Shown: positions 15,608 to 24,716, numbered from the stretch's first letter. The stretch: 64,000 nt of DNA from Termitidicoccus mucosus (GCF_038725785.1 NZ_CP109796.1:5568501-5632500), one strand, 5' to 3'. Numbers and translations: made by a program. Notes: generated by a model from the letters alone, not told the origin.

Positions 15608-17113
15608 ATGAAATTTGTGAAAAGAACGACACTGAACACACCGACTCTCGATTCTCTTCAGGGGGCTACCCCAAAAAGCAAATTACCGGCAACCCGCCTC
15701 GCACCTGGCACGCCGCTCGTGCTGGGTGTCCTGGTGGTCTCAGCGTTCGTGGTCACGCTCAGCGAGACCATCATGAACGTGGCTCTGGCGAGCCTCATCG
15801 TCGACCTCGGCATCACCGCTGCGACAGCCCAGTGGCTCACGACCGCCTACCTGCTCACGATAGCGATCGTGATCCCGATCACGGGCTTTCTGCTGCAGCG
15901 CTTCACCGTTCGCCAGCTGTTCATCACCGCCATGTCGCTGTTCACCATCGGCACCCTGATCGCGGCCCTCTCCCCGGGCTTCGCCATGCTCCTGACCGGA
16001 CGTATCGTGCAGGCGTCCGGAGCGGGCGTCATGATGCCCCTGCTCATGACGGCAGTGCTGCACACGGTGCCCGCACGACGACGCGGCACGATCATGGGCA
16101 CGATCTCGATCGTGACTGCGGCCGCGCCCGCGCTCGGCCCCCCAGTGTCGGGTGCGGTGCTCAGCGTACTGGACTGGCCCTTCCTGTTCTGGACGGTACT
16201 ACCGATCGCGGCAGCGACGCTCCTTATAGGCATCTTCCGACTGCGCAACGTGACCCAGACCCGCCACATCCCCATCGACGTGCTCTCAGTCATCCTCTCT
16301 GCTCTCGCATTCGGCGGCATCGTGTTCGGACTCGCGAGCATCGGTGAGTCCGCACACGGGCAGGCGCCCATCGACCCATGGGTCCCGCTTGTCACCGGCA
16401 CCGCCTTCCTGCTGGTGTTCGTCCTGCGGCAACGACGCCTCGCCCGCCACGACCTCGCACTGATGGATCTGCGCACGTTCCGCACACCTCAGTTCACGGC
16501 CGCGATCATCGTCACAGCCCTGGTGGCGATGACCCTGTTCGGCACGCTCACCGTGCTCCCGCTCTACCTGCAGAATGAACTGGGCGTCAGCCCACTCGCC
16601 ACGGGCTTGCTGCTGCTGCCAGGCGGCCTCATTCTGGCGGTGCTCTCACCCGTCGTCGGACGTCTGTACGACCGGCTCGGTCCCGGCCCGCTCGTCGTGC
16701 CTGGGGCAGTCCTCCTCGCACTGTCGCAAGTGGTCTTCGCGCTGACGCTCTCGCAGGGCGGTTCCCCGCTGCTGGCGATGGCCATGTTCACCGTGATGCA
16801 CATCGCCCTGGCCTTCCTCTTCACGCCGCTGATGACCTCGGCACTCAGCCCGCTCCCCGCTGCGCTCTACTCCCACGGCAGCGCGACTTTCTCGACCGTG
16901 CAGCAGCTCGCCGGCGCCGCCGGCACGGCGACACTCGTCACGCTCATGACGATCGGCTCCACCAGAGCTGGTCCAGAAAGCGGCATCGCCTCCGGCATCC
17001 AAGACGCCTACATCGGGGCATCGGTCATCGCCCTCATCGCCGTCGTCGGCGCAGCGGCACTCACCCTGATCGCCCGACGACACCGCTCCGCCCCCTCGAA
17101 AGAGACCGAGTGA
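15608..17113 (+). CDS. DHA2-family (14-TM) MFS drug exporter
   Basis: Proton-antiport exporter of the EmrB/QacA type, 501 residues from ATG 15608. After a polar N-terminus of about 30 residues come membrane segments including VLGVLVVSAFVVTLSETIMN and the family's motif C region TAAAPALGPPVSGAVLSVLD. WLTTAYLLTIAIVIPITGFL and GRIVQASGAGVMMPL are typical of DHA2 transporters. About fourteen hydrophobic segments can be counted. The body uses very GC-rich codons (GTC, CTG, ATC, ACC) that look actinobacterial beside the less biased first 30 codons, suggesting horizontal acquisition. The final codons (RHRSAPSKETE) lie in a 31-bp sequence repeated exactly at 18688. Confidence 0.88.
   Translation: MKFVKRTTLNTPTLDSLQGATPKSKLPATRLAPGTPLVLGVLVVSAFVVTLSETIMNVALASLIVDLGITAATAQWLTTAYLLTIAIVIPITGFLLQRFTVRQLFITAMSLFTIGTLIAALSPGFAMLLTGRIVQASGAGVMMPLLMTAVLHTVPARRRGTIMGTISIVTAAAPALGPPVSGAVLSVLDWPFLFWTVLPIAAATLLIGIFRLRNVTQTRHIPIDVLSVILSALAFGGIVFGLASIGESAHGQAPIDPWVPLVTGTAFLLVFVLRQRRLARHDLALMDLRTFRTPQFTAAIIVTALVAMTLFGTLTVLPLYLQNELGVSPLATGLLLLPGGLILAVLSPVVGRLYDRLGPGPLVVPGAVLLALSQVVFALTLSQGGSPLLAMAMFTVMHIALAFLFTPLMTSALSPLPAALYSHGSATFSTVQQLAGAAGTATLVTLMTIGSTRAGPESGIASGIQDAYIGASVIALIAVVGAAALTLIARRHRSAPSKETE
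17079..17109 (+). repeat. 31-bp direct repeat, copy 1 (3' end of the MFS gene)
   Basis: GACACCGCTCCGCCCCCTCG followed by AAAGAGACCGA, the last codons of the MFS gene, recurs exactly at 18688-18718. Including flanks the match is 34 bases with one mismatch. The copies bracket the FG-GAP gene. Confidence 0.9.
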
Positions 17114-17329
17114 ACCCCGCACCGAGCACCTTACGTTCTTGAACCACGTCATTCATCCCATCGCTCGAAGCGTTGCAGGCCCAAGCCTGCGTCGTTGGCT
17201 GCATGAATCACGCGACAAGTAGTTTGACGCGCGCCGGGTTTCGCGGTAGAGATGACAAACCGTCCGACAATAGTCGTCAATGACGCGCGGCCGTGGGGAT
17301 CGTGGAAACATGAAAACAGAGGAAAACAA

Positions 17330-18664
17330 ATGAAGCACCGCACACCGCTTGGCCTGACCTTGCTGGCTTCCGCATTCGTGGCTGCGCCGATGATCGCTCA
17401 GGAGGCGCCTCCCCCCCATCCTTCCGATCACGCTTTCTTCTCGAGGCCGGACTTTCCCACGTCCGTGTTCTACGATGCGACTGCCACCCACGTTCCGCTC
17501 GCGCCCAAACTCAACGCGCTCGATTCGGTGCTCGTCGATGTCGACAATGACGGCGATCTCGATGCCGTCATCGCGGTCGAATACGGCGTCAACCGCCTTT
17601 ATCTGAACGAGGGCAAGGGCAGGATGAGGTATGTGCCCGGCGCCTTCGGCAACATCATGCATGACAACGAGCATGTAAGAGCGGCCGACTTCAATGGCGA
17701 CGGCAACATCGACGTGGTTTTCGTGGCGGAAGAGGACGAGGTCCACCAGCTCTATTTCGGTGACGGACGCGGCGGCTTCACCGATGTCAGCGACCGCCTG
17801 CCACGCTCCAGCCAGGGCAACGCCCTGGCGGTGGGGGACCTGAACAGGGACAGCCTCCCGGACATATTCATCGGCAGCACCGGCGAGCAGGGGCATGGCG
17901 GCGAGGTCATCGCGGCCCGCAACCTCCTGTTCCTCAACGATCCGGCACGACCGGGGCATTTCCACGACGCCAGCGACACCCTGCCCGGCTCGGACGACCA
18001 AACTGGAGGCATGGCCTTGGCCGACATGGACGGAGACGGCGATCTCGACATCGTCATCGGCAGCCCGACCCAGCCCAATCGCCTGTTGATCAACGACGGC
18101 GCGGCACGCTTCACCGACGCGTCGGACCGGCTGGACCTGCGCGTGCCAATGGAAACGACAGAGGTCCATGTGTTCGACGCCAACGGCGACGGGCTGAAGG
18201 ACCTCTTCTTCTTCAACATCACCAGCAACGTCGGAAAATGGGACAAGGATCCACAGACGCGGCTGCTCATCAACGACGGAAAGGGACGCTTCGTCGACGA
18301 GACCGCCACGCGGCTCCCGGCGCACACCTTTTCGAGCTGGGCCGGAACCGTCGTGGACTTCGATGGCGACGGCGCGCTGGATCTGCTGGTTGGCGCCGTC
18401 CAGGTGCCCGGCTTCGTCCCGCTTCAGCTCCGCGCGTGGCGAAACGACGGCAAGGGTCACTTCACCGACGTGACGCTGGACGTCGTGCCGGGAATCACGG
18501 TCGGGCGAAGCTGGAGCACGAGCACGGGCAATCTCGACGGGGACGGCAAGACCGACGTGCTGATCGGCGGCTGGGGCACGCAGGCGCGCTTGCTGCTGAG
18601 CGATGTCGAGGGCTACCGCGCGACCATGCCGGAATCGCCCAAACTACCGGCTCCCGCGCCCTGA
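17330..18664 (+). CDS. Secreted FG-GAP/VCBS-repeat beta-propeller protein
   Basis: 444 residues from ATG 17330, preceded by a good ribosome-binding site (AGAGGAAAACAA). The signal peptide is MKHRTPLGLTLLASAFVAAP. The rest is a run of FG-GAP repeats with Ca-binding DxDxDGxxD-type loops: DVDNDGDLDAVIAVE, DFNGDGNIDVVFVAE, DLNRDSLPDIFIGS, DMDGDGDLDIVIGS, DANGDGLKDLFFF, DFDGDGALDLLVGA and DGDGKTDVLIGGW, about seven blades. It should fold as an exported or periplasmic beta-propeller binding calcium, probably a ligand-binding or scaffold protein. No catalytic domain is attached. It lies between two copies of a 31-bp repeat, so it may have been inserted as a unit. Confidence 0.9.
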   Translation: MKHRTPLGLTLLASAFVAAPMIAQEAPPPHPSDHAFFSRPDFPTSVFYDATATHVPLAPKLNALDSVLVDVDNDGDLDAVIAVEYGVNRLYLNEGKGRMRYVPGAFGNIMHDNEHVRAADFNGDGNIDVVFVAEEDEVHQLYFGDGRGGFTDVSDRLPRSSQGNALAVGDLNRDSLPDIFIGSTGEQGHGGEVIAARNLLFLNDPARPGHFHDASDTLPGSDDQTGGMALADMDGDGDLDIVIGSPTQPNRLLINDGAARFTDASDRLDLRVPMETTEVHVFDANGDGLKDLFFFNITSNVGKWDKDPQTRLLINDGKGRFVDETATRLPAHTFSSWAGTVVDFDGDGALDLLVGAVQVPGFVPLQLRAWRNDGKGHFTDVTLDVVPGITVGRSWSTSTGNLDGDGKTDVLIGGWGTQARLLLSDVEGYRATMPESPKLPAPAP

Positions 18665-18687
18665 AGCCTGAGCCGGCCACATCCGCA

Positions 18688-18718
18688 GACACCGCTCCGC
18701 CCCCTCGAAAGAGACCGA
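18688..18718 (+). repeat. 31-bp direct repeat, copy 2
   Basis: Exact copy of 17079-17109. Here it is non-coding or in another frame, between the FG-GAP and LamG-like genes; after one mismatch the shared TG follows. It looks like a displaced scrap of the MFS gene's 3' end. Confidence 0.9.
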
Positions 18719-18789
18719 ATGCCCCCCATCACCCGATCCTGCCTCGCTCCGCGCGGCGGGACCTCCCGACAACCAACCCCATCCATTTC

Positions 18790-19464
18790 ATGAAAGTATC
18801 ACTCCTCCTCGCCACTCTCCTCGCATTCTCGATTCCAACCTTTGCGGAAAACCAAGCCATCGACCTATCGAACGCGACCACGAAAGCCATCCATGTGGCA
18901 ATGAAGCCGGGAGAGATCTCCGGGAAGCCCGTCCTTGTCGTCACGAAGGACCCGGCGATCACGGCCTTCGACGAGCCCACTTTCGTCAAACTTGCCGGAA
19001 GGGAATTCCGGAACGGCACGATCGAGGTCAAGGTCATGAGCAAGCTGCTCAAGGACGCCCCGGACTTCGCTCGCGGCTTTATCGGCGTCGCCTTTCGCAT
19101 CAACGAAGACAACTCCCGGTTCGAGAGTTTCTATGTGCGTCCCACCAACGCCCGGGCGGATGATCAGTTGAGGCGCAATCGCTCCACGCAGTATTTTTCT
19201 TATCCCAACTTCAAGTTTGACCGGCTCAGGAAGGAGGCACCGGGACAATACGAGTCCTACGCGGACATGACGCTGAACGAATGGATCGCGATCAAGATCG
19301 TGGTGCGGGACGACAAGGCGAAGCTGTATCTGAACGGCGGTGAATATCCGGTGCTGGTCGTCAACGACCTCAAGCACGGCCCGGATTCATCGGGCGCAAT
19401 CGGACTGTGGGTCGATGTGGGGACGGAAGGCTATTTTTCCAACCTCCGGATTTACCCGGAGTGA
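18790..19464 (+). CDS. Secreted LamG/3-keto-disaccharide-hydrolase-like (DUF1080-like) protein
   Basis: 224 residues with a signal peptide (MKVSLLLATLLAFSIPTFAE). The body looks like a concanavalin-type beta-sandwich: FRNGTIEVKVMSKLL, GFIGVAFRINEDNSRFESFY, VRPTNARADDQLRRNRSTQY and NEWIAIKIVVRDDKAKLYLN, ending GAIGLWVDVGTEGYFSNLRI. This order (GTIEV...GFIGVAFR...FESFYVRP...W..IKI...A.LYLNG...G.IGLW...GYFSNLRI) is that of DUF1080-like/LamG carbohydrate-active proteins common in Verrucomicrobia and Planctomycetes. The start has no strong ribosome-binding site but the signal peptide fixes it. A broken paralogue follows at 19839. The exact substrate is unknown. Confidence 0.8.
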   Translation: MKVSLLLATLLAFSIPTFAENQAIDLSNATTKAIHVAMKPGEISGKPVLVVTKDPAITAFDEPTFVKLAGREFRNGTIEVKVMSKLLKDAPDFARGFIGVAFRINEDNSRFESFYVRPTNARADDQLRRNRSTQYFSYPNFKFDRLRKEAPGQYESYADMTLNEWIAIKIVVRDDKAKLYLNGGEYPVLVVNDLKHGPDSSGAIGLWVDVGTEGYFSNLRIYPE

Positions 19465-19551
19465 TAGAGAAGGGCCGTGGTCGTCCCGCAGGCCCTGCGG
19501 ATGTTTTCCGCGTGTGATTTGTTTAGTCAACTCAACCCAAGGAGTATCCCT

Positions 19552-19764
19552 ATGTCCGTCGTAAGAGTTGCCTGGTTCATAGGCAAAACCCACAAACAAA
19601 AGGCCAGGGTGGCCGCCGAAATCACTGACAGCATCGTCCGCAACACCGGCACCGATGCAAAATACATCTACGTGCTTTTCGAAGATGTGAAAGCCAGTGA
19701 CTGGGCCGGCGAGGGAAAGTTTTTCGGCGGGGCTCCAAAGCGCCGCAAAACCAACCGCACATGA
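19552..19764 (+). CDS. 4-oxalocrotonate tautomerase-like small protein lacking Pro-1
   Basis: 70 residues, well placed after an AAGGAG ribosome-binding site. VRVAWFIGKTHKQKARVAAE, ITDSIVRNTGTDAKYIYVLF and EDVKASDWAGEGKFFGG match the beta-alpha-beta core and tail of 4-OT family tautomerases (K.R.PEQK..L...IT..V......V.V...E....NW..GG). The family's catalytic base is the N-terminal proline exposed after Met removal; here residue 2 is Ser (MSVVRVAW), so ordinary Pro-1 chemistry is not possible unless the true start differs. No nearby in-frame start would give Met-Pro. Confidence 0.7.
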   Translation: MSVVRVAWFIGKTHKQKARVAAEITDSIVRNTGTDAKYIYVLFEDVKASDWAGEGKFFGGAPKRRKTNRT

Positions 19765-19838
19765 AGCCACGAAGATCGCCATGCTCGGCACATCGGCGGT
19801 GCGCTCGCGTGGCGATCTTCGAAAGGAAGCCATAAATC

Positions 19839-20386
19839 ATGAATGTGAATTCCCGCATTGTTTCGACGCCCGCCCGAAAGCAACATGTCGTTGCGAGGCG
19901 AAGCACACTCCTCCTTCTGTTTGCGACCATATGGCCGCGGTAATGAACGGGCGTCCCTTACGCTGGATTTGGCAGACTTGCATGACACAGGCCGTCTATT
20001 GCCCATCAATTGAGAATTCGCGGTGAAGACGGAGATCAGGCATCGATTTGTTCACATTTCCCGGGAGCAAGGAAGATGAAGTCGTTTGGCTTCCCGTCGA
20101 CGAATTCGCCGATGGCACAATCGAAGTGCGGGCGCGCGGGCGCGACGTGCTGCAAGGAAGTCTTGCCGGCATCGTATTTCACGGCGCCGACAAGTCCTAC
20201 GACAATATATATGCCCGATCGTTTAATTTCGTGGCCGCCGACCCAGTGAGGAAAAGCCACGCGGTGCAGCATGCCTTTGTGCCAGAGTTTGACTGGCAAA
20301 GATTGAGAAAAGAGCGGAATGGCGTTTACGAGAGCAGCATTGAAAACACCCTCGAATCGGCTGACTGGTTTAACTGCCCGCTATAG
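19839..20386 (+). pseudogene. Degenerate paralogue of the secreted LamG-like protein
   Basis: A start with a ribosome-binding site (GAAAGGAAGCC) at 19839 opens a basic, hydrophobic leader (RRSTLLLLFATIW) that stops after 34 residues. Downstream in another frame, 20048-20386, the sequence reads FADGTIEVRARGRDVLQGSL, AGIVFHGADKSYDNIYARSF and FDWQRLRKERNGVYESSIEN, matching segment by segment the intact protein upstream (FRNGTIEVKVM, RGFIGVAFRINEDN, FDRLRKEAPGQYES). It ends early at ADWF, where the intact protein has NEWIAIKI. At least one frameshift and a 3' truncation have killed it. Confidence 0.7.
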
Positions 20387-20392
20387 CGTGAC

Positions 20393-21904
20393 TTATACCG
20401 CAATATTCGCCTTTGCTCGGCGCTCGGCGAGTTCGGCGGACATTTTGAGCGTGGTGGTTTTGTTCAAACTGCACGCGGCGATGGCGAGCATGCCGCCAAT
20501 ATATAGCAACCCGACCATGACACTGCTCGACACATGGTAACCGCTGATCGCATTCGGCGCGCTCGATGCGTGCGTGTCGTAATTCCACAGACCCTCCATT
20601 ATCCAGAGGAAACACGCGGAGCCGAGCGCGAGGCCCGTTTTCAGCGAAAAGCCGATGGTCGCAAACACCATGCCGGTGAAGCGCCGCCCGGTTTGCCATT
20701 CGGAATAATCGGCGGCGTCGGCATACATCGCCCAAGCCACCGCGATGGTCGGCGCATAAAAAATGGAGCCCGTAATCGCGAGTGCCAACATGCCGAATGT
20801 CGCGGTCGGCGGCAGCAGGTAGAGGGCGAAGGCATTCAGCGCAGACAGGCCGAAACCGGTCGCGATCACGGCTTTCTTGCCGAATCGTTTCGAGAGGCCG
20901 GTCGAGAGGATGATTACGATGATCGTCGTGGCCGTGCCCGCCATGTTGATGATGCTGTTGAACACATCGGCGGCGTTGGAGCTCGCGGCGGTCTCGCGCG
21001 TGCCGTGCACGACGTAGCCGAGAAATTCAAGCAGCCCGCCCTGCGACGCGAGTTCCGGCGTGGTCAGCCCGAACATCGCCACGAAGTCGAATATCGCGGC
21101 CTTGTCGGCGTAGTGGTGATAATAATTATAATGCGCGCCGCCGCGATAAGTGAGCATCGCGAAATTAAAAACGGTATATATAACCAGCGCGATCCACGGG
21201 CGGTTTTTGAGCAAATCCAGAAAATCCTGTTTTGGCGACGACTTCACCTCGCTCACCGGCGCGATGCGTTCGCGTGTGGTGAGGAAGGTTATGAAAAACA
21301 ACACGAGGCACAATACCGCCCAGAGCAACATGACCATTTGCCAGCCATGCTGGCGGTCGCCGCCCGAGGCCGCGGCGAACTTGGCGACAAGCGGCAGTGT
21401 GAGGCCGCCGACGATGAACTGCGCGATGTTGACGGAGACGAAACGGTAGGAATTGAGCTTTGTGCGCTCGTGCAAGTCCGCCGTCATGACGCCACCCAAC
21501 GCCGAGTAAGGCATGTTGTTCATCGAGTAGAGCGTCATCAAAATTGTGTTGGTGATGCCGGCGTAAGCAATCATGGCGGCGGTGCTCCAGCCGTCGGGCG
21601 TGGTGTAGGCGAGCACCATGCACACGGCCCACGGGATCGACGTCCACAATATCCACGGGCGGAACTTGCCCCATCGCGTCTTCGTGCGGTCGGCGAGGAT
21701 GCCCATGATCGGATCGAAAATGGCGTCCCACAAACGCGGCCACAGGAGGATGGCGGCGGCCGCGCCGGCGCTCAGGCCGAAAATATCGGTATAAAAATTA
21801 AGCTGAAACAGCACCATCGTCATAAAGACGAAATTTGCCGCCGCATCGCCTGCGCTATAGCCGGCTTTCTCAACGAAGGATAGTTTCGGGGTTTGGGAAT
21901 CCAT
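20393..21904 (-). CDS. GPH-family (MelB-like) sugar:cation symporter
   Basis: Inner-membrane symporter, 503 residues from the Met at 21904 (MDSQTPKLSFVEKAGYSAGD); an upstream in-frame extension lacks family similarity. The GPH signature is clear: GYSAGDAAANFVFMTMVLFQ, LWPRLWDAIFDPIMGILADR and TKTRWGKFRPWILWTSIPWA hold the conserved D-x-x-x-DP-x-x-G and R-x-G-x-x-R-P motifs that bind cation and sugar. YSMNNMPYSALGGVMTADLH is also typical. About 12 helices are visible. Being next to a LacI regulator and xylB/xylA it is probably a xylose or xyloside importer, inferred from context only. Confidence 0.88.
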   Translation of the reverse strand: MDSQTPKLSFVEKAGYSAGDAAANFVFMTMVLFQLNFYTDIFGLSAGAAAAILLWPRLWDAIFDPIMGILADRTKTRWGKFRPWILWTSIPWAVCMVLAYTTPDGWSTAAMIAYAGITNTILMTLYSMNNMPYSALGGVMTADLHERTKLNSYRFVSVNIAQFIVGGLTLPLVAKFAAASGGDRQHGWQMVMLLWAVLCLVLFFITFLTTRERIAPVSEVKSSPKQDFLDLLKNRPWIALVIYTVFNFAMLTYRGGAHYNYYHHYADKAAIFDFVAMFGLTTPELASQGGLLEFLGYVVHGTRETAASSNAADVFNSIINMAGTATTIIVIILSTGLSKRFGKKAVIATGFGLSALNAFALYLLPPTATFGMLALAITGSIFYAPTIAVAWAMYADAADYSEWQTGRRFTGMVFATIGFSLKTGLALGSACFLWIMEGLWNYDTHASSAPNAISGYHVSSSVMVGLLYIGGMLAIAACSLNKTTTLKMSAELAERRAKANIAV

Positions 21905-22143
21905 GGGATTCAAAATAGGGGTTGTTATGGGAGGGCGAGATTTCGGAGCCGCGAAGGCGAATACTGGCACAACGCAGCCTGCTTGGGCAGCCAAGACGCT
22001 TGTTTCAACCAAGGCAATTCCTGTCGAATACTAACATTAGAATCGATCATGAAATTTTCTTTTTTGGAGGCGTGATTCTATTATGAGACTTGAAAATCGG
22101 GCCGGCCCTTGGTGCTATATGGACGCGCATCAATCGCCGCCCC
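21905..22143. promoter_or_regulatory. Divergent control region of the symporter and LacI gene
   Basis: The 239-base spacer holds inverted 7-mers TAGAATC and GATTCTA about 33 bases apart around 22040-22080, just upstream of the LacI gene; these could be regulator half-sites. A GGAGGCG stretch lies between them. No operator of the usual contiguous LacI type (AANCGNTT) is obvious. Confidence 0.35.
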
Positions 22144-23172
22144 ATGTCAAATCATCGCATAACCCTCGCCGATGTCGCTCGCAAGGCGGGCGTCCACGTC
22201 ACCACCGTTTCAATGGCCCTGCGCAACCACCCGCGCCTGCCCGCCAAGACGCGCGAGCGCCTTCAGGCCATTGCGAAAAAATTGGGGTATGTGCATGACC
22301 CACTAATGCAGGCACTCGTTGCGTATAGGCGCAATATCATGTCGCACAAAAATCCGCCCACGCTGGCCTACGTGACCAATTGGAATACGCGCTACGGCTG
22401 GCAAAAAGTGACTGCGCACCCGGATTTTTACGCCGGCGCGCTCGCGAAAGCCCAGGAACTCGGCTACAAGCTCGCCCATTTCTGGCTGCGCGAGGAGGGC
22501 ATGACGCACGATCGTCTTAACAGCATTCTCCAAAACCGCGGTATCAACGGTATTATCCTCGCCTCGCACGTGCGCGAGATCGACGTCACGCTGCAATTCG
22601 ACTGGTCGCGTTTCGCCGCCATCAAGATTGATTATTTTCCGCATCACCCCGAATTGCACAACGTGACCAACAACCAGTTTCAGATTATCCGCCTCGCCAT
22701 GCAAAAAGTGCGCGAGGCCGGCTACCGGCGCGTCGGCATGGTGATGGACGAGGGCTGGGACATCACGGTCGATCACCGCTGGCAGGCTGGATATACATGG
22801 GAGCAGCAATTCCACGCCGTGCGCGACCGCATACCACCGTATCTGTTGCCGAACAAAATCCCTTTTTGCGACTGGCTGAAAAAACACCGTCCGGAGGTGA
22901 TCATCAGCAAGGCCGAGTTTGTGCAGCCGCTCTTCGCCCAGCTCAAACTCTCCGTGCCGCGCGATGTTGCCTTTGTTGATATTTTTCTGGAAGGGCAGCC
23001 CGGCAAAGTCGCGGGCGTACGGCAAAACCATGAGACGGTCGGCGCACTCGCCGTAGAGCTCGTCGCGGGCCAGCTCCAGCAAAACAAATACGGTATCCCG
23101 GAAATCCCCACGACGACCTTCGTCGAGGGCACGTGGTTCGAAGGCGCCTCGTGCCCCTCGCGGCGGGATTGA
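22144..23172 (+). CDS. LacI-family transcriptional regulator, probable xylose regulator
   Basis: 342 residues from ATG 22144 (MSNHRITLADVARKAGVHVT). The LacI HTH and hinge are textbook: ITLADVARKAGVHVTTVSMA, LRNHPRLPAKTRERLQAIAK, KLGYVHDPLMQAL. The periplasmic-binding-like domain follows, with NGIILASHV, YRRVGMVMDEG and the C-terminal VAFVDIFLEG...AGVRQNHETVGALAVELV, where LacI proteins have their ligand pocket and dimer interface. It is divergent from the GPH symporter and convergent with xylB (6 bases apart). The xylose link comes from the neighbours. Confidence 0.9.
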   Translation: MSNHRITLADVARKAGVHVTTVSMALRNHPRLPAKTRERLQAIAKKLGYVHDPLMQALVAYRRNIMSHKNPPTLAYVTNWNTRYGWQKVTAHPDFYAGALAKAQELGYKLAHFWLREEGMTHDRLNSILQNRGINGIILASHVREIDVTLQFDWSRFAAIKIDYFPHHPELHNVTNNQFQIIRLAMQKVREAGYRRVGMVMDEGWDITVDHRWQAGYTWEQQFHAVRDRIPPYLLPNKIPFCDWLKKHRPEVIISKAEFVQPLFAQLKLSVPRDVAFVDIFLEGQPGKVAGVRQNHETVGALAVELVAGQLQQNKYGIPEIPTTTFVEGTWFEGASCPSRRD

Positions 23173-23178
23173 TGCGGA

Positions 23179-24699
23179 CTATCCGACGGCGCGAGCGGTG
23201 AAAAGCGGGCGCATCGCAGCGCCGAGTTGGTCTTGCAAGGTTTGTAACTTGCGGTAGCGTGCGGCGTGTTTTTTGTCCGGCAGCGTGCGCGTGGTTTCGT
23301 CCACGGCGACGATGCGGGCGGCCAAGTCGGAGAGCTTGGTTTTGATGCGGCCTTCGCGAATGGCGTGGCACCAGGCGGCTTGGAGTGCGCCGCCGAGCGC
23401 GGCCCCTTCGTCCTCCTTCATCGCGACGACGGGCACGCCGAAAACATCGGCCATGATTTGCCGCCAGACAGCGGTTTTCGCGCCGCCGCCGGTCACGCGG
23501 ATTTCGCGCGCTTTCACGCCGAGCGCAGCGAGGCGGCGTAAGCCGTAGTTCATGCCGAGCGTCGCGCCTTCCATCGCGGCGCGGGCAAAGTGGGACGCGC
23601 TGAAATTGGCGGCATTGAGCCCGAAGAGAACACCGGCGCCATCCGGGACGTTGGGTGTGCGCTCGCCCGCGAGATAGGGGAGCAGCAGCAGTCCGTCCGC
23701 ACCGGGCCGCGTGCCGGCGACGGCGCGGTCCATCGCGGCGTGATCCTGGTTGAACAGCGCGCGGACATGCTCGGTGACAGTGGTCACGTTCATCGTGCAA
23801 AGCAGCGGCAGCCAGCCGCCGTCGGACGAGCAGAAGGCGGCGATCTCGCCGTCCGGGTCAACGACCGGCTTCGCCGCGCGGGCATAGATCGTGCCGCTTG
23901 TGCCAAAGCTGGCCGTGACGACGCCGGGCGCGACGTTGCCGGTGCCGATGGCCCCCATCATGTTGTCGCCGCCGCCCGCGCTGACGATCACGTCGCTGGA
24001 AAAACCAAAACGCCGCGCCAGTTCGGGGCGCAGCACACCGGCTGCCTCGTGCGAGGCGGAGAGCGGCGGCAGAAAATCGGCGAGATTTTTGTCAATGGCG
24101 GCGATGGCGGCGGGCGACCATGCGCGGCGGCGCACGTCCATGAGCGCGGTGCCGGAGGCGTCGCCGTGTTCCATAAAATAGTTTCCGGTGAGGTGAAAAT
24201 TCAAATAATCGTGCGGAAGCAGCACGTGGCGCAGGCGGCGGTAGTTGCGCGGCTCGTGCCGTTTCAGCCAGAAAATTTTCGGCGCGGTGTAGCCCGGCAG
24301 AAAGGGCAGGCCGGTTTTGCGCAGGACAGCCTTTGCGCCGCCGAGTTTTTTCGTGAGCAAATCGCATTCGCGGGCCGTGCTCGTGTCGCACCAGAGCTTC
24401 GCGGGGCGGATCACCGCGCCACCCGCGTCGAGCGGGACAAAGCCGTGCTGCTGGCCCGATATGCCGATGCCGCGCACGCGGGTGCGCTGATCGGCGGTGA
24501 GTTGGGCGGACATGCCTTCGAGGACATGGTCGAGTGCCGCCGCCCAGTCCTGCGGATGCTGTTCCATGTGGCCGGCGGGCAGGCCGGTGATGAGCGCGTG
24601 CGGCGCGCGCGCCTCCGCGAGCACCGCGCCGCTGTCCAGGTCGAGCGCAATGCCTTTTGTGCTTTGGGTTCCGGAGTCGATGCCGATGTAGAGGGACAT
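23179..24699 (-). CDS. xylB: Xylulokinase
   Basis: Phosphorylates D-xylulose to xylulose 5-phosphate in the cytosol. The 506-residue FGGY kinase begins MSLYIGIDSGTQSTKGIALD (phosphate-1 motif DSGTQSTK) and contains HMEQHPQDWAAAL, GISGQQHGFVPLD, LWCDTSTARECDLL and the catalytic-domain DVRRRAWSPAAIAAIDKNLA. The C-terminal FGGY-type region reads EGATLGMNYGLRRLAALGVK, then REIRVTGGGAKTAVWRQIMA with the adenosine-binding GGGAK, and DVFGVPVVAMKEDEGAALGG. SGQQHG and the W-C-D-T segment mark xylulokinase rather than glycerol kinase. It lies 67 bases downstream of xylA with a hairpin between them; the pair form the xylose isomerase pathway. Confidence 0.96.
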   Translation of the reverse strand: MSLYIGIDSGTQSTKGIALDLDSGAVLAEARAPHALITGLPAGHMEQHPQDWAAALDHVLEGMSAQLTADQRTRVRGIGISGQQHGFVPLDAGGAVIRPAKLWCDTSTARECDLLTKKLGGAKAVLRKTGLPFLPGYTAPKIFWLKRHEPRNYRRLRHVLLPHDYLNFHLTGNYFMEHGDASGTALMDVRRRAWSPAAIAAIDKNLADFLPPLSASHEAAGVLRPELARRFGFSSDVIVSAGGGDNMMGAIGTGNVAPGVVTASFGTSGTIYARAAKPVVDPDGEIAAFCSSDGGWLPLLCTMNVTTVTEHVRALFNQDHAAMDRAVAGTRPGADGLLLLPYLAGERTPNVPDGAGVLFGLNAANFSASHFARAAMEGATLGMNYGLRRLAALGVKAREIRVTGGGAKTAVWRQIMADVFGVPVVAMKEDEGAALGGALQAAWCHAIREGRIKTKLSDLAARIVAVDETTRTLPDKKHAARYRKLQTLQDQLGAAMRPLFTARAVG

Positions 24700-24716
24700 G
24701 GTGATTATATAATAAA

